Below, in pieces: positions 10,444 to 21,369 of a stretch of DNA of 64,000 nucleotides (positions within the stretch are counted from its first letter, which is position 1; each line of letters opens with the position of its first letter). Origin of the DNA: Acanthosepion pharaonis (taxonomy: Eukaryota; Mollusca; Cephalopoda; Sepiida; Sepiidae); the NCBI GenBank assembly GCA_903632075.3, contig CAHIKZ030003336.1, positions 67,001 to 131,000 on the forward strand, written 5' to 3'. The translations under genes were made by a program, and so were the position numbers. The notes under the pieces were generated by a model, which worked only from the letters and a program-made list of their open reading frames with translations, made no database searches and was not told where the DNA came from.

Positions 10444-10746
10444 TTATGAAACTATGTAAGTTATAACATTTAGAAAAGTAAAATCATAATTATCTCTAAT
10501 AATAATAAATGGTATATTGAAAATATTTAAAAAATGAATCAATTTAAATATCATCAAAACCATTTTCATCAGATGACTACTTAAGCTTTTCTCCTCATCT
10601 AAATTTTTAAGTGAAAGATATGAACAGAAAACATTCCAAGGCTTACAGCCATAACGCATTAAAACACCAGTTCCCATATAGTCACCAAAGTTTAACAACA
10701 TTGAGTTTCTGTCTATATTTCTAAGATGAGGTATTATTATGTACAC
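10444..10746 (-). other. Unassigned 100-codon open frame
   Basis: The minus-strand frame has an ordinary amino-acid mix with hydrophobic and charged segments, including GVLMRYGCKPWNVF and MVLMIFKLIHFLNIF. No family was recognised. It runs into a SINE at its start, so its first residues are repeat-derived. It may be a fragment of an old coding element or chance. Confidence 0.2.
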
Positions 10747-11020
10747 TGTTTACATTATTTGGACTATTGTCCTCATCTTTGTCGCCATGTTTATCACAAC
10801 ATTTCGGCCGTCTTCAGGTGGTTGGAATGTCAAACTGAACCCTTTATTTTGCTCACTGGAATAGACTGTTCTAGTTCCACATGCCATGTCTAATGGATGT
10901 CAGTTATCTCCTGTTAATTCCCCTCTGAAAGTTCTCCACTGCCTTAACCAGGTATTGAACTCACACTCTTAGTGTCCTGTCACTGGATCTAACTAACGCC
11001 TTTATCCACTGTGCCATGTG
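10742..11020 (-). repeat. tRNA-headed SINE, nearly full length, minus
   Basis: The reverse complement begins with the GGCACAGTGGATAAAGGC head (about 11018-10998) and GAGTTCAATACCTGG. It continues through AAATAAAGGGTTCAGTTTG and ends with ACAAAGATGAGGACAATAGT (about 10780). It is the left arm of an inverted pair with the copy at 11033-11210. Confidence 0.8.
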
Positions 11021-11032
11021 TCCTTGAGGACA

Positions 11033-11210
11033 TCCATTAGACATGGTACGTGGAACTAGAACAATATACCCCAGTGAGCAAAATAAAGGGTTCAGTTTGA
11101 CATTCCAACCTCCTGAAGAAGACTGGAGCCTACAACGGCCGAATTGTTGTGATAAACATAGCAACAAAGATGAGAACAATAGTCTGAATAATGTAAATAG
11201 TGAACATTGA
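11033..11210 (+). repeat. SINE 3' half, plus (right arm of inverted pair)
   Basis: ACATCCATTAGACATGGTACG, AAATAAAGGGTTCAGTTTGAC and AACAAAGATGAGAACAATAG match the reverse complement of 10742-10905 closely. Both arms together could fold into a duplex of about 165 bp with a loop of about 130 nt. Confidence 0.8.
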
Positions 11211-11420
11211 GTTTATTCAGTACCTTGATGGGTAACCACTTTGGAATACCAGATGCTGTTAACTTGGATGTGTGGGTGGTGTAATTAGATGATGGCTCAG
11301 AAATGTCAACTAGCGAGCTGAGTTCCAATTCCAGTCAGGTTCGTTATATTCACTCATGCTTAAATATTCTTGGGAAACGTATGAATCCAGCTCTTCTTCA
11401 CCCAGTTATAGGTTAATTAA
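11205..11420 (+). repeat. 5S/tRNA composite SINE, truncated
   Basis: GATGGGTAACCACTTTGGAATACCAGATGCTG resembles the C-box and 3' end of 5S rRNA. It is followed by GTGGTGTAATTAGATGATGG, a B-box-like GAGTTCCAATTCC, and the TATAGGTTAATTAATAAGAC tail region seen at 39.7 and 40.2 kb. The 5S 5' half is missing. Confidence 0.65.
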
Positions 11421-12176
11421 TAAGACTTTTATCACTAAATCATTATTATATGGAAAAAAATTCTTACAATTTAAAAATATTTTCTGGCTTTAAATAACCT
11501 ACAAAGGGTTGATAAGCCATACAAAATAAATGAATCAATAAAAACATTCCAATTGATGGTATCATGTTGCATCAGAAATCATTAAAATTTTAATTATGGC
11601 TTTAAAATTGGTTGACAATTTCATCTTAAGACATATTATATATTACCTGTGGATTTTATTATTGGCAAGGAAGTTCTCTACAGCAGATATTGAAGTTTTA
11701 GTGTATGGATTTTCTTTATTTGGGGGAGAAGTAAATTTCATTTTTTATCAGTGGTGTTGGGTTAATATGAATGATATAAATCAACTTGTTCATCAGGAGA
11801 ATTAGCACCTGTTATGAAAAAGTAGAAAAACTGAACTCATTATTATCCTAATGTTAAGGATTTTTTTTATAAATTCAATTTGATGGTTATAGATTTTGTA
11901 TATTATTCATACAGGTTTGTTATCAAAATTTCTTGTTCTTATCTGTTGTAAATCTTAAATTTAAAAAAAAGGCAGTTGTATGCCAAGCAATCATTAAAAT
12001 TTGAATGTTGATGTTGAGAAATGGTTAAATTCACAAATGCAAGACAAAAGTTTTAGCAATAAAATTGGTATAAGCAAACTGATTTTGGGAAAATTTTCAG
12101 AATAAATACATATATTTATTTTTCTGTACTATTTTTCACCCAATATTAGAGCTTATAAGTCACTAAAAGTAGAAGG
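11421..12176. other. Non-coding stretch
   Basis: A 69-codon frame at 11596-11805 has no recognisable family. Nothing else was found. Confidence 0.35.
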
Positions 12177-12540
12177 TTACTGAAATGAGGTTGTTGTAAG
12201 AGTGTAATGTGAGGAAGTAAGAATTATGAGGATATGTAGGATAGTAGTTGACCTTATACTTGAAGAGGTTACAATTGTAGTGATTTGGGAAGCATCCTCT
12301 TGGGAGTTTATTCTGCAATGTAACAGTTCTGGGTAAGAAACTGAGTGGAACTTCCTCCTTACTAATGGAATATGAAGGGAATGATGATGAGTTGACCCTG
12401 TGTATGTGGCATGGTAGGTCCTAGCTGTGAAAGTCTGAACTGGTAGAACTAAATGTCTAAATATTTGCCATGAAAGTAGGGAGAGGCTAGCAAGATTTGT
12501 GTGAAATGAGCTGTAGGCTGGAAAATAATTCATTCCTCAT
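12177..12540 (-). pseudogene. LINE ORF2 C-terminal relic
   Basis: In one frame the minus strand reads IPLVRRKFHSVSYPELLHC. In the adjacent frame LQNKLPRGCFPNHYN is followed by a FKYKVNYYPTY-like segment. The last matches KNRLPKGCFPDHYNHNPFK in the relic at 33.5 kb, so the two belong to one LINE family. It is frameshifted and lacks the RT core; only the extreme C-terminus and 3' UTR remain. Confidence 0.6.
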
Positions 12541-12620
12541 TGTTCTTATTAAAAATATTTACAATAATTTATTTGGTGGTTGAAGATTTTATTATGCAAA
12601 TTAATGGTTGTTCATAATGT

Positions 12621-12626
<6 letters not shown>

Positions 12627-12669
<43 letters not shown>
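12627..12669. repeat. (TA)n microsatellite
   Basis: About 21 TA units, preceded by GTGTG. Confidence 0.95.
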
Positions 12670-12673
<4 letters not shown>

Positions 12674-13805
12674 TATTTAAAAAATTATAATATAAATATG
12701 TTATAAAATCACTACAAAAATAGCCATTTTGTTTCAACACCTCCAGTGTCTTATCAAGTGATGATGTTGAATGTAGAATAAATGGTTTTAAAGGTTTCAA
12801 ATTAATTAACGATCCTTCGCCAGGGGAAAACACTGTTACACAAGCTAGAATGACCAATCAAAACACAAGTATACGAGAATTCAAAAACCTTGACAACGAA
12901 GTAAGGTTATAATAGCCATTAAAAGCTTTAAAGTTGGGGTTATACAAAAATAGAATTTATTTTAACCAATAAGTATTAAATTATATGATAAAATTTGATA
13001 GTAAAAGTAAAAAATTACCAATTTTAAAATCTAAATTTAATCTCTATTAAGTTTAAAAATTATAAAATTACTGAGGAGAAAAGAAAAAATACATAGGTTA
13101 TTCAATTTATTTTTTCATTGAAATTACATTAGAATAGACGCTAATATCGGCTGGTCTTCCTGACAAAATGTATATATTTTAATTCCAAGTGTGTGACTGG
13201 GGTGCTAACCTCTCACATAAAACAATACAAACACACTCAGTTTATATGTAAGCACCCAGACATATTTAGATATACACACACAAAAAGGTGACAAGACAGG
13301 AAACATCTCCACGGCCCTTTATAAAAAAAAAACAAAAAAAAACAAACACATACATACATAATTAAATGTGCATGCATTTTCTATATACATAGACACTGAT
13401 AAATAAATGTACACACATCCACATACATTGACCTAGACAATCTGATACAACAACCAAGAAATATTCAAGACTGAAAGTGTTATTAAACGAATGCTAACCA
13501 CTTATTAAAATATAACTTATACGGGCAAATATACATAGATAAAAATGGTCAAATAGAACAGAGAAACAAAGAATAGGGAAAGAAAGGGCATTAAAACAGA
13601 TATATATGTTTAAAAATAACATTATCTAATATATAAAAAACGAAAATTCCAAACACACAAACATCTATAAAAATATATATTTTTATCATATAAGTCGATA
13701 TACGCCTTATTATATATTAGGTGAAAGAAATGCATGATAATAAGAACTACCCACAGATATAAGTGTACCACACATATATACATATACACACAAATATATG
13801 TCGTT

Positions 13806-13842
<37 letters not shown>
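13806..13842. repeat. (CA)n(TA)n compound microsatellite
   Basis: About 12 CA units run directly into TA units. Confidence 0.95.
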
Positions 13843-14189
13843 GTAATAGTTTAGTTAATGATATTTATTTTTTAATTTCAGATGCATAAAGACTGCCAAG
13901 GACCATAAGAAAGTTTTAATCACAAATGAGTGGCAACATATTGCATAAAGGTATTGAGCAATAGCAACAAAATTGGAAATTATGAAAAATTTGAATAAAG
14001 ATCATAGAACGAAAAAAAAAAGAAACTGCAAATATTGGCAAGATAAAAAAAATGATTTAATCATGCCACAAAAAAAAATTTGAGAAAAAATAAAAGAAAA
14101 ATGAATTGGTCAGCAAGAAAATATTTAAAGTTGGTGCTGTAATAATAAACAGAAGATGTGGAAGATTAACATTGGTTGCTTTCATATTT

Positions 14190-14840
14190 TTAACCAAACT
14201 TCTAACCTTTTGAGTAAACATCACAAAGAGAAAGCTGCAAGTTTTTCAAAGAAGTACATTAAAACTGATTTCCCAACAGTAATTTTTAATGATGAATATA
14301 AATCTGAATTGGATGGACCTCATGGCTCAGCATAAATCAACCATCATGAGTTAGAATACAACTGTAGGGAGATGGAGTAATATTCTGGACTAGTACTGTA
14401 GGCAGTCAAATTATAAGATTTTCAAAGTTGATGAGGGTCCAATGAAGAAAATTATTGTAAAGTTTTGGGCAAAAGTTCTTTTTTGAGTGGTACATGTCCG
14501 AACCAAGAAACTTTAAGCTAAAGAGTATATTCATGCAAGATGATGCTCTTTCACATGCTGCAAATCTGACTATTGCCTATCTTGCCAAAAAATGTTTCAA
14601 AGATACCAAATTAATGAAATGGTTCCCACTCCATATACAAATATTAATCCAATAAAAAACTTGTAGGCCATCATTAAAAAGAAATTAAAAGAGATGAATA
14701 TGAGAATAATAGAAAACTGTATTCAGACAAAGATCTTTGGGAAGCAATACAAAGTACTGACATTAAAGTTGAAACAGAAAACTTTAAAAAAATCAATGAT
14801 TGAAAGGCTGATGAAGCTTATAGAATGTTAAGCAGCCAAT
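14190..14840 (+). pseudogene. Tc1-type transposase relic
   Basis: Translation gives KYIKTDFPTVIFNDEYKSE with LDGPHGSA, which is the first catalytic Asp region (SDE-like, here NDE). FMQDDALSHAANLTIAYLAK holds the second Asp. WFPLHIQ, NPIKNL, stop and AIIKKKLKEM correspond to the third acidic region and the NPIENLW motif. The order and spacing are those of Tc1-type DDE transposases. Stops and shifts make it inactive. Upstream sequence (13.88-14.19 kb) may hold a degraded DNA-binding domain; inverted terminal repeats were not found. Confidence 0.75.
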
Positions 14841-15659
14841 ATTATAGCATAAGGGATGTATTGATTATATATATGTTTCTGTGGCCTATATGGGTTATTT
14901 ATAAATAAAAATGTATATTACACTTTATTTATTTGCATAGTAAAACCTGACATCTGCCAAAATAAATAATTATCAGTGTTTTTCATGAGGAGAGATGTTA
15001 TGATCTGAAAGTCACATATATATTGATCATATAAATATATCTTGAAAATTTTACCAACATTAGTTGGTTAATATCTTAGCACAAAAAAGAATTTACTTCC
15101 ATAATAAAATGTGACATAGTTAATTCTTGGAGTTGCTTTGCAATACTGTTTTCTATTTTATAAGGATTTAAATAAAATTATCACACTTTGAAATTTTATT
15201 GGAATTTATTGAGGGAAAATTCAATAAATATATATATCCTATAGAAAGGTACACCTAATTTTTTAATGTATTAAGAGTCAAATGTTTATTGAGCACTACC
15301 ACTTAAATTGATGTTGATGTGATGACATTATGGTAGGTCTAAAACAACCTATATAAGTATCTGTATGGACTAATCAATGCTTAATTTAGAAATAAATGAA
15401 TTTAGTATTTTTTTCTTTTTTGGGCAAAGCAGTTATCACGAAATGCTTTTTTTTCTCTTTCATTTAATCTAGGAATGTTATCACTGTATTTTATTGAAAT
15501 ATTCTTTACCTGTTATCCATATTGAATAAGTTGGTTTCCTGAAAATGGCTTTTGATTTATTTTCTTCTTTAAGGACAGGCTGCAAGTTTGAAGAATAATG
15601 GAAATCATTTTCAAAAATTTCACTTAAAGTAACCTTATTAAATAGAAAATTGCTAATTG
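14841..15659. other. Non-coding stretch
   Basis: Sequence upstream of the zinc-finger exon; no feature was recognised. Confidence 0.4.
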
Positions 15660-15712
15660 TTTTTTTTTTTTTTTTTGCTGCTTATCCTTAGAATTATTTT
15701 TTTAATTTTTAG
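15660..15712 (+). promoter_or_regulatory. Candidate splice acceptors for the 13-finger exon
   Basis: An 18-base T run is followed by CTTATCCTTAG (AG at 15690-15691) and TTTAATTTTTAG (AG at 15711-15712). Either would start an exon with about 440-460 nt of 5' UTR before the ATG at 16152. This is consistent with a terminal-exon zinc-finger ORF. Cannot be confirmed without transcripts. Confidence 0.4.
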
Positions 15713-16151
15713 TTCTTGATATATTAAAGGAGGTAAATAACTAAAATTCAGAGTTAATCATAAATTCAAGGGAGGTTTATGACAACTATTTATGATAACC
15801 ATTTAAGGAAATGCAGTCTTTAAACATAGCTCAGAACCATCACCAATAAAGATCTGATATGAATTTTATTAGTCTATATGCATATACTGAAATTATGACT
15901 GCATTTTGATGAGATAAGAATACATAACACTATTCCTATTGTGTCAGAGATAATAACTGTAAGTTACCTATAATTGTGTAAGCTTCACTCATATTGTGGA
16001 TATCTATTTTATAGATTGAGAATATTTGTTAATATTAAAGTTTAAATCCAATGCATATACAAAGCGAAGATAAGCAATCTGCAAATGCTGTATTTTCTGA
16101 TTATTATATATAAAAAAAACTATTGCAAATTTAAAACAAAATTTGAAGAAA

Positions 16152-17324
16152 ATGTCCACATCTAAGGAGGAGAAATCATTTATTTGCTCACTCTGTGACT
16201 CTTCATTTGCAAACAATGCTAAACTCAAAATACATGTTAAGACACACACCATTCAGAAACATTTTCATTGTGAAGTTTGTGATTCTTCATTTTCAGATTC
16301 ATCAAATCTTAAAAGACATATGAAAATACATACTGGTGAGAAACAGTTTCACTGTGACAAATGCAATTATGCAACTTCATTGCGATATGATCTTAAAAGG
16401 CATGTCATGACACACACTGGTGAGAAACCTTTTCATTGTGATTTTTGTGAGTATGCGACCACTCAGAAAACTGCTCTCACAAGTCACATGAAAGCACACA
16501 CTGGTGAGAACCTCTTCCAATGTGGACTTTGTGGCTATACAGCTGCACGAAAACATGATCTCAAAAGGCATACAAGAACACACACTGGTGAGAAACCATT
16601 TCACTGTGACGTATGTAATTTTGCTTCTGCCCAAAAAACTGCTCTCATACGCCATACAAAGATACATACTGGTGAAAAGCAATTTCATTGCGATATCTGT
16701 GATTATGCCACAGCACAAAAATATAGTCTCCAGAAACATATGAGGACACACACTGGAGAAAAACCATTCCACTGTGGCATTTGTGAGTTTTCAACTGCAA
16801 ATAAGACTAATCTAACAAGTCATATGAAGACACATACTGGTGAAAAACAATTCCATTGCAACATTTGCAGTTATGCAGCTGTACAGAGATCACATCTTAA
16901 AAGGCATATGATTACACACACTGGAGAAAAACCATTTTGCTGTGAAATTTGCAGTTATGCAACCGCTCGCAAATATGATCTCACTAGTCACATGAACATT
17001 CACACTGGTGAGAATCTCTTTCAGTGTGAGATTTGTGGATATGCAGCAGCACGAAGACATGATCTGAAGATCCACATGTGGATCCATGCTGGTGAAAAAC
17101 CATTTCACTGTGAGCATTGTGGATATGGAACCACACGTAAGCAAGATCTGAAAATTCATATGAGGACACATACTGGTGAGAAACCATTTCATTGCAAGAA
17201 ATGTAGCTATGCAACAGCACGAAAACAAACTCTCAAAAGGCACATGAACACACATGCTGGTGACAGCTACACTACACCGTCTACTATAGATACACAGCTT
17301 GAAAATATAATCTCAGATGTATGA
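16152..17324 (+). CDS. C2H2 zinc-finger protein, 13 fingers, intronless ORF
   Basis: The ORF is 390 residues from the ATG at 16152; an in-frame TGA at 16098 and no intervening ATG support this start. Thirteen C2H2 fingers follow at exact 28-residue spacing, from C12/H32 to C348/H368. The linkers are TGEKP, TGEKQ or TGENL. All Cys and His ligands are present. Fingers 1-2 are classical with Phe after the second Cys. Fingers 3-13 put Tyr or Phe two residues after the second Cys and Thr, Ala or Ser at the usual Phe position, as in hunchback- or REST-like fingers. Fingers 3-5 resemble fingers 9-11, including the unusual TGENLF linker, suggesting internal duplication. A 22-residue Ser/Thr tail ends the protein. 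No KRAB, BTB or other effector domain is visible. Likely a nuclear DNA-binding protein; its target and effect are unknown. Confidence 0.93.
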   Translation: MSTSKEEKSFICSLCDSSFANNAKLKIHVKTHTIQKHFHCEVCDSSFSDSSNLKRHMKIHTGEKQFHCDKCNYATSLRYDLKRHVMTHTGEKPFHCDFCEYATTQKTALTSHMKAHTGENLFQCGLCGYTAARKHDLKRHTRTHTGEKPFHCDVCNFASAQKTALIRHTKIHTGEKQFHCDICDYATAQKYSLQKHMRTHTGEKPFHCGICEFSTANKTNLTSHMKTHTGEKQFHCNICSYAAVQRSHLKRHMITHTGEKPFCCEICSYATARKYDLTSHMNIHTGENLFQCEICGYAAARRHDLKIHMWIHAGEKPFHCEHCGYGTTRKQDLKIHMRTHTGEKPFHCKKCSYATARKQTLKRHMNTHAGDSYTTPSTIDTQLENIISDV

Positions 17325-17384
17325 AAAGATAGGATATTTGTAAGCTGTTTATACAAAAGTTGACTAATAAGTAAGATTTCCTGC

Positions 17385-17700
17385 TTCATTTTTTTTTTAA
17401 TGCTATGCATGATACACACAGGTGATCATGTATTTTTCAATACATGACTGACAAGGGAGATTTTTTCCTGCAGTAGGTTGCCATTTCTTTCTGCAGTAGA
17501 CCAGTTGCTATCCAAGGCTATAGAACCCAGTCTGTCCTGCTATTTACCCATAGCTGGGGCGAAATGAAGAGGATTCGTACCTTTCCCAAGGGTATTAGCA
17601 AGTAAGTGAATGTAATGGATTTGACTGGAATTCCAGCTCGGCTCTCTGATTCCTCAATTCGAGTCACTATACATTACTCCACTGTGCCTCCTAGTAAATA
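17385..17700 (-). repeat. SINE (GCAGTAGGTTGCC family), minus
   Basis: This shares GCATGATACACACAGGTGAT, CTGCAGTAGGTTGCCATTTC, CTGCTATTTACCCATAGCTGG and CTTTCCCAAGGGTATTAGC with copies at 3.4, 35.6, 49.9 and 50.1 kb. The tRNA-like head lies at the high-coordinate end, with GGAATTCCAGCTCGG as the reverse-complement B-box region. It lies about 60 bp after the zinc-finger stop and is probably within the 3' UTR. Confidence 0.8.
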
Positions 17701-17991
17701 GTGTCAGCCACTGGATGCCGAATCTCAGGATTGAACCAGGGACATTTAGATCTTCAGTCTAAGGTTCTTAGTGTTACTGATAGTGGAAGAAACATTTGTA
17801 TATGAATTTGGGAATATATTCAAATTGCTTGGTGTTCACTTGCTGTGTGACAGCTTTGAATAGCACTTATTAGTAATGAGTACTTATGTCCAAGTTACAT
17901 ATAAAAAAGAGCTATTCACATAGAATTTCTGGCAAATGGAATTACAATTTGGTAAGCTACTATGAAACCTTGCAAGTACTTAAACAGTGCA

Positions 17992-17997
17992 AATAAA
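17992..17997 (+). terminator. Candidate polyadenylation signal
   Basis: A canonical AATAAA about 670 bp after the zinc-finger stop; it follows a SINE. No nearer canonical hexamer was noticed, but variant signals cannot be excluded. Confidence 0.35.
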
Positions 17998-18201
17998 GAA
18001 TAATTCCTTCAAAAAGAACATCTTTTGCATCACAGCAACACAAGGCTGTATTGTAGTCAATAAATAGTACAGTGAGAAGCCTGGAAGTCACAGTTGTTGA
18101 ACTGTAATAAGGAACAGAACTAAAGAAATATATTGATAAAGGCTTTAATAAATAGAGTAGTCCATGATGGGGCTAAGAGCAAATAAGAATACCAAGAATA
18201 C

Positions 18202-18210
<9 letters not shown>

Positions 18211-18256
<46 letters not shown>
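18211..18256. repeat. (TA)n microsatellite
   Basis: About 23 TA units after an A run. Confidence 0.95.
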
Positions 18257-18260
<4 letters not shown>

Positions 18261-18469
18261 AGCAAACTGTGGATATTTCCGGAAGAGTCCAAATCGAGGG
18301 AAGTTAATGCTTTTGACATTTATCCTGTTTGTACAGCCCCATTTCAGTATCATCAGACTTCTGGCTGTTTCCAAAATCGAATGAAGAATTGAAAGGTCAA
18401 TATTTTTCAATTGATGCCAAAGTTGAAGTTGCTGTGATGCTCCAATTACTGTCATAAACCAACACTTTA

Positions 18470-18770
18470 ATTCATTAGGTTATTGTGCATTCAATCCTTT
18501 GTCTGGGCAATGTGTACTTGGACTTGGTGGAAACAGGACAAGCAATAACTGAGCAGTACTAAAAATAAGAACTAAATGAAATATCTCTAGACATGGTCAG
18601 TGGAATGAGAACAGTCTATAGATTAAAGATTTCAGTTTGGAATTCCCTGTAGCTTATTTGGATCAATATACTCTGGACAAAGGCTGGAGGGCACAATGGC
18701 TGAGATATGATAACAACAACAAAGATGAGGATAATAGTCCACATGTAAATAGTGTAAGTAATGATAATTC
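18470..18770 (+). repeat. tRNA-headed SINE, second subfamily
   Basis: TTAGGTTATTGTGCATTCAATCC (head and B-box region), GGTGGAAACAGGACAAGCAA, AACTGAGCAGTACTAAA and AGATGAGGATAATAGTCC match 8160-8480 in order. Confidence 0.75.
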
Positions 18771-18924
18771 TTCAGCCTAGAAATTCAGACAAAAACATTT
18801 TCTAACTTTATTGAAGAGAAACAAGAATGTGTGAAGTGAGAAAGTGTTGAAAGAAATAAAAGTCTATATTCTTGAAAAAATAATGTCATGTTTTTTATAT
18901 GAATCCAAATGATAGGTTATCATC

Positions 18925-19190
18925 TATTTTCTTACATATTTACCATATATACTCATGTATTAGCTGATCTGAGTATAAACCGACCCTACTATTTTATGTC
19001 TGAGAAATGGACAAAAATCCAAACCTCATTTATCAGCAACAACAGAAAAAAATTTTCATGGAGTTTAAATGATCTCTTCCTAACTAATTTTGTATCAGAT
19101 TTAGGTCAACCTTAGGGTGGAAAAGAAGTAGCTCACTTCATCGAAATTTGGTGAAAGATGGGTATCTGTTTTGTATTTGTGTAGAAAGAA
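18925..19190. repeat. MITE-like element with TATACTC end motif
   Basis: ATATATACTCATGTATTAGC and GAGTATAAACCGACCC near 18947-18985 resemble one end of the family seen at 20.2 and 21.0 kb. The rest is too diverged to bound confidently. Confidence 0.4.
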
Positions 19191-20204
19191 AGGTAAATCA
19201 GTTAATCAGTCAAACAATCAACATTCTTGTTCTCATGTTTGCTACATCGAGTGTCTGTGTGAGGCCAGGTACCTCTACATTCAGTAGCTGACTCAATTTT
19301 ATTTTTCCACTTAAATTTTTTTTACCATTTCATCTGTTTTATAAAATTTCAAGTTTTCTTGAATTTTTGTTTACTTCTCTTTAGCAGACAACAATAGTGC
19401 CATCTTCAGGAAATTATTTAACATACAAATTGAATCAATAGGTTGCATTATTTTAGGGGAAATATGTATGACAAAATGGAAAGGTTTTCATGTGATGCTT
19501 TTTGTCCTTTAGCACTTCAAAGTAAATTTCTATTTATGTTGATGCAAATTACACATGCGCATGAAGGGGGATGCTGAGAATTAATTTTTTGTTTTAAATA
19601 TGTTTTGGGTCTATAATCTAGCTAATTTCATTTAGATTCTTTTTATTTATATTTCCATCATCTCCCACATTTTGATAATAAAAGATCTGTCAAGAATGGT
19701 AAAATGTTGTAAAAATCTGGACACAAATTTACTGATGATTATCTAGCAATTAAAGCACTTTCTATATATTTTCATCTTAGTAAATTGTTTTCTCTTTTAA
19801 TTACAGTAGAATTTTTTAAATCAAAATTGTGGTCAGTCTCATTATGGTGAGAAAATTGTTCTTGATATATAAAAAATTATATATCACTTTTCTATTAGCA
19901 TTATATATGTTTAACTTCCAGAATAAATGAACAATAATGGATTATCTGTATAAATACAAATCAATTGTAACTTTTAATAGATTAAAATTAATTAGGGAAC
20001 CAACCATTCACCACCTGCTGGGAGAAATTAAAATATAAGTGTATGCAGGTGTAGGCTTTAAAAAAGCTTTATTCAACTGAGAATACAAGGTTTGTGTATA
20101 GTGTCCTTTTATAGTCCCAGTAAATATAAATAGCTTTCTCAAATAGGAGAGCAACAAAACAATGGGAGACCACTGTTGATTATTTGTAACAATAAATACT
20201 AAAA
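19191..20204. other. Non-coding stretch
   Basis: Nothing recognisable was found. Confidence 0.4.
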
Positions 20205-20570
20205 GTATTGTGTATAAAATACTTATAAAATTTAAGTGAAACAGTCTTTCATTGTATAAAAAAAAATCACACCAGATATTTTTGTGCCCTTTTTTTGCAT
20301 AGATGCTGAAGTTGGTAAAAATTGGCAAGATATTGACCTTGAATATAAGTTTACCCACATTTTTAACAGAATTTTTGTAACATTACTTGGCTTATACTCC
20401 AGGAGTTTTTTTTTTTTTTTTTTTTTACATTGAAGTTGGTGAAAATTGGCAAAGTATTGAACTTTAGTATAAGCCTATCCACCACTTTATCACTGATTTT
20501 TTTTTTTTTTTTTTTTTTTTTGTTATGAGATATCTTGGATTATATACAAGTATATATAGTATGTTAAATT
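20205..20570. repeat. MITE-like element with internal tandem duplication
   Basis: The block GAAGTTGGTAAAAATTGGCA, then an ATATTGACCTTGAATATAAG-like run, occurs twice in tandem (about 20310 and 20435). Each copy is followed by a long T tract. GGCTTATACTCC and GGATTATATACAAG mark repeated end motifs. The family recurs at 20990-21160. Confidence 0.55.
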
Positions 20571-20989
20571 TTTATTTTACATCTACTAGGTTCAGGTTCA
20601 GTTTAGTCTAGCACAAGACCATCCAAGTAGAGTGTCCAGTGAGGAACAAACTTACTTTGTATGTCTGGGTGTATTTTAAAGTCAAAGCAAATATAGATGA
20701 CAGCAAATTGAAGAAAAACAATGTGAACTAAAAATTTATTCTCCTGTTGATCATTCATTTCTAACTTCATGATCAATGTGCTGATTGCAAAGACAATTGA
20801 TAGTATAGTTGCCTTAATTGGTTTCTTAAAAATGTGACTGTATTCATAAAATAAATATTTAATGTTCTACAAGTAGATCCATTTTTACTAAGTTATTAAA
20901 GCTTTATATTGTAAACATTTAATTAAAATAGGAAATCTGCCACTCACATGCTAAGTGAAATGAAATCACAAATAAGGTGAGTACTAAAA
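20571..20989. other. Non-coding stretch with a diverged SINE tail
   Basis: TCTAGCACAAGACCATCC and CCAGTGAGGAACAAAC (20610-20655) resemble the minus-strand SINE at 6.3 kb but are weak. Nothing else was recognised. Confidence 0.35.
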
Positions 20990-21160
20990 ATATACTGTAA
21001 AATGCTTGTAAAATCTACGTAAAACAGTGTTTCATCTTAAAGTAATCACTCCAGACATTGACCTTGAATATATGCATCCACTCTCTATTTTATCATTGTT
21101 TTTTTTTGTGTCAAGTATTTTTGGCTTATACATGAGTATATGTGCTATTATAAAGATAAG
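20990..21160. repeat. MITE-like element, shorter copy
   Basis: AAATGCTTGTAAAATCTACG, CAGTGTTTCATCTTAAAG, GACATTGACCTTGAATATATGC and GGCTTATACATGAGTATATG align in order with parts of 20205-20570. Confidence 0.5.
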
Positions 21161-21369
21161 TTTTGAAATTATGTTAGTGTTTTATTCTGAAATGATGATG
21201 AAAATTATTTCATATGTATTTTTGTAATAAACATATCATTAAGTTATTTGACAAATTATTCATGTTTTTCTTGTTATTTTTTATCACAGCGTTTCATCAA
21301 ATCTGTTTTTATCTATTTTCATAAGTACTTTTTTTGAAATGGGATGTTGTCTATATAAATGACAAAGGA

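Larger units (their letters stand above)
12541..14189. other. Non-coding stretch with microsatellites
   Basis: This contains the TA tract at 12627-12669, several CACA-rich patches at 13230-13440 and the mixed CA/TA tract at 13806-13842. No gene was found. Confidence 0.4.
17701..18469. other. Probable 3' flank or UTR of the 13-finger gene, plus TA microsatellite
   Basis: It includes the AATAAA at 17992-17997 and the TA tract at 18211-18256. No coding sequence. Confidence 0.35.

Noticed and set aside
13210..13450. CACA-rich direct repeats that looked CRISPR-like at first glance
   Set aside because: Irregular microsatellite-like patches in eukaryotic DNA, without regular repeats and spacers.
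16143..16151. Upstream TTG as start of the 13-finger ORF
   Set aside because: The first ATG in the frame is at 16152 and animal genes rarely use TTG.
16377..16772. 131-codon minus-strand frame and the similar one at 16890-17255
   Set aside because: Antisense shadows of the regularly repeated zinc-finger codons.
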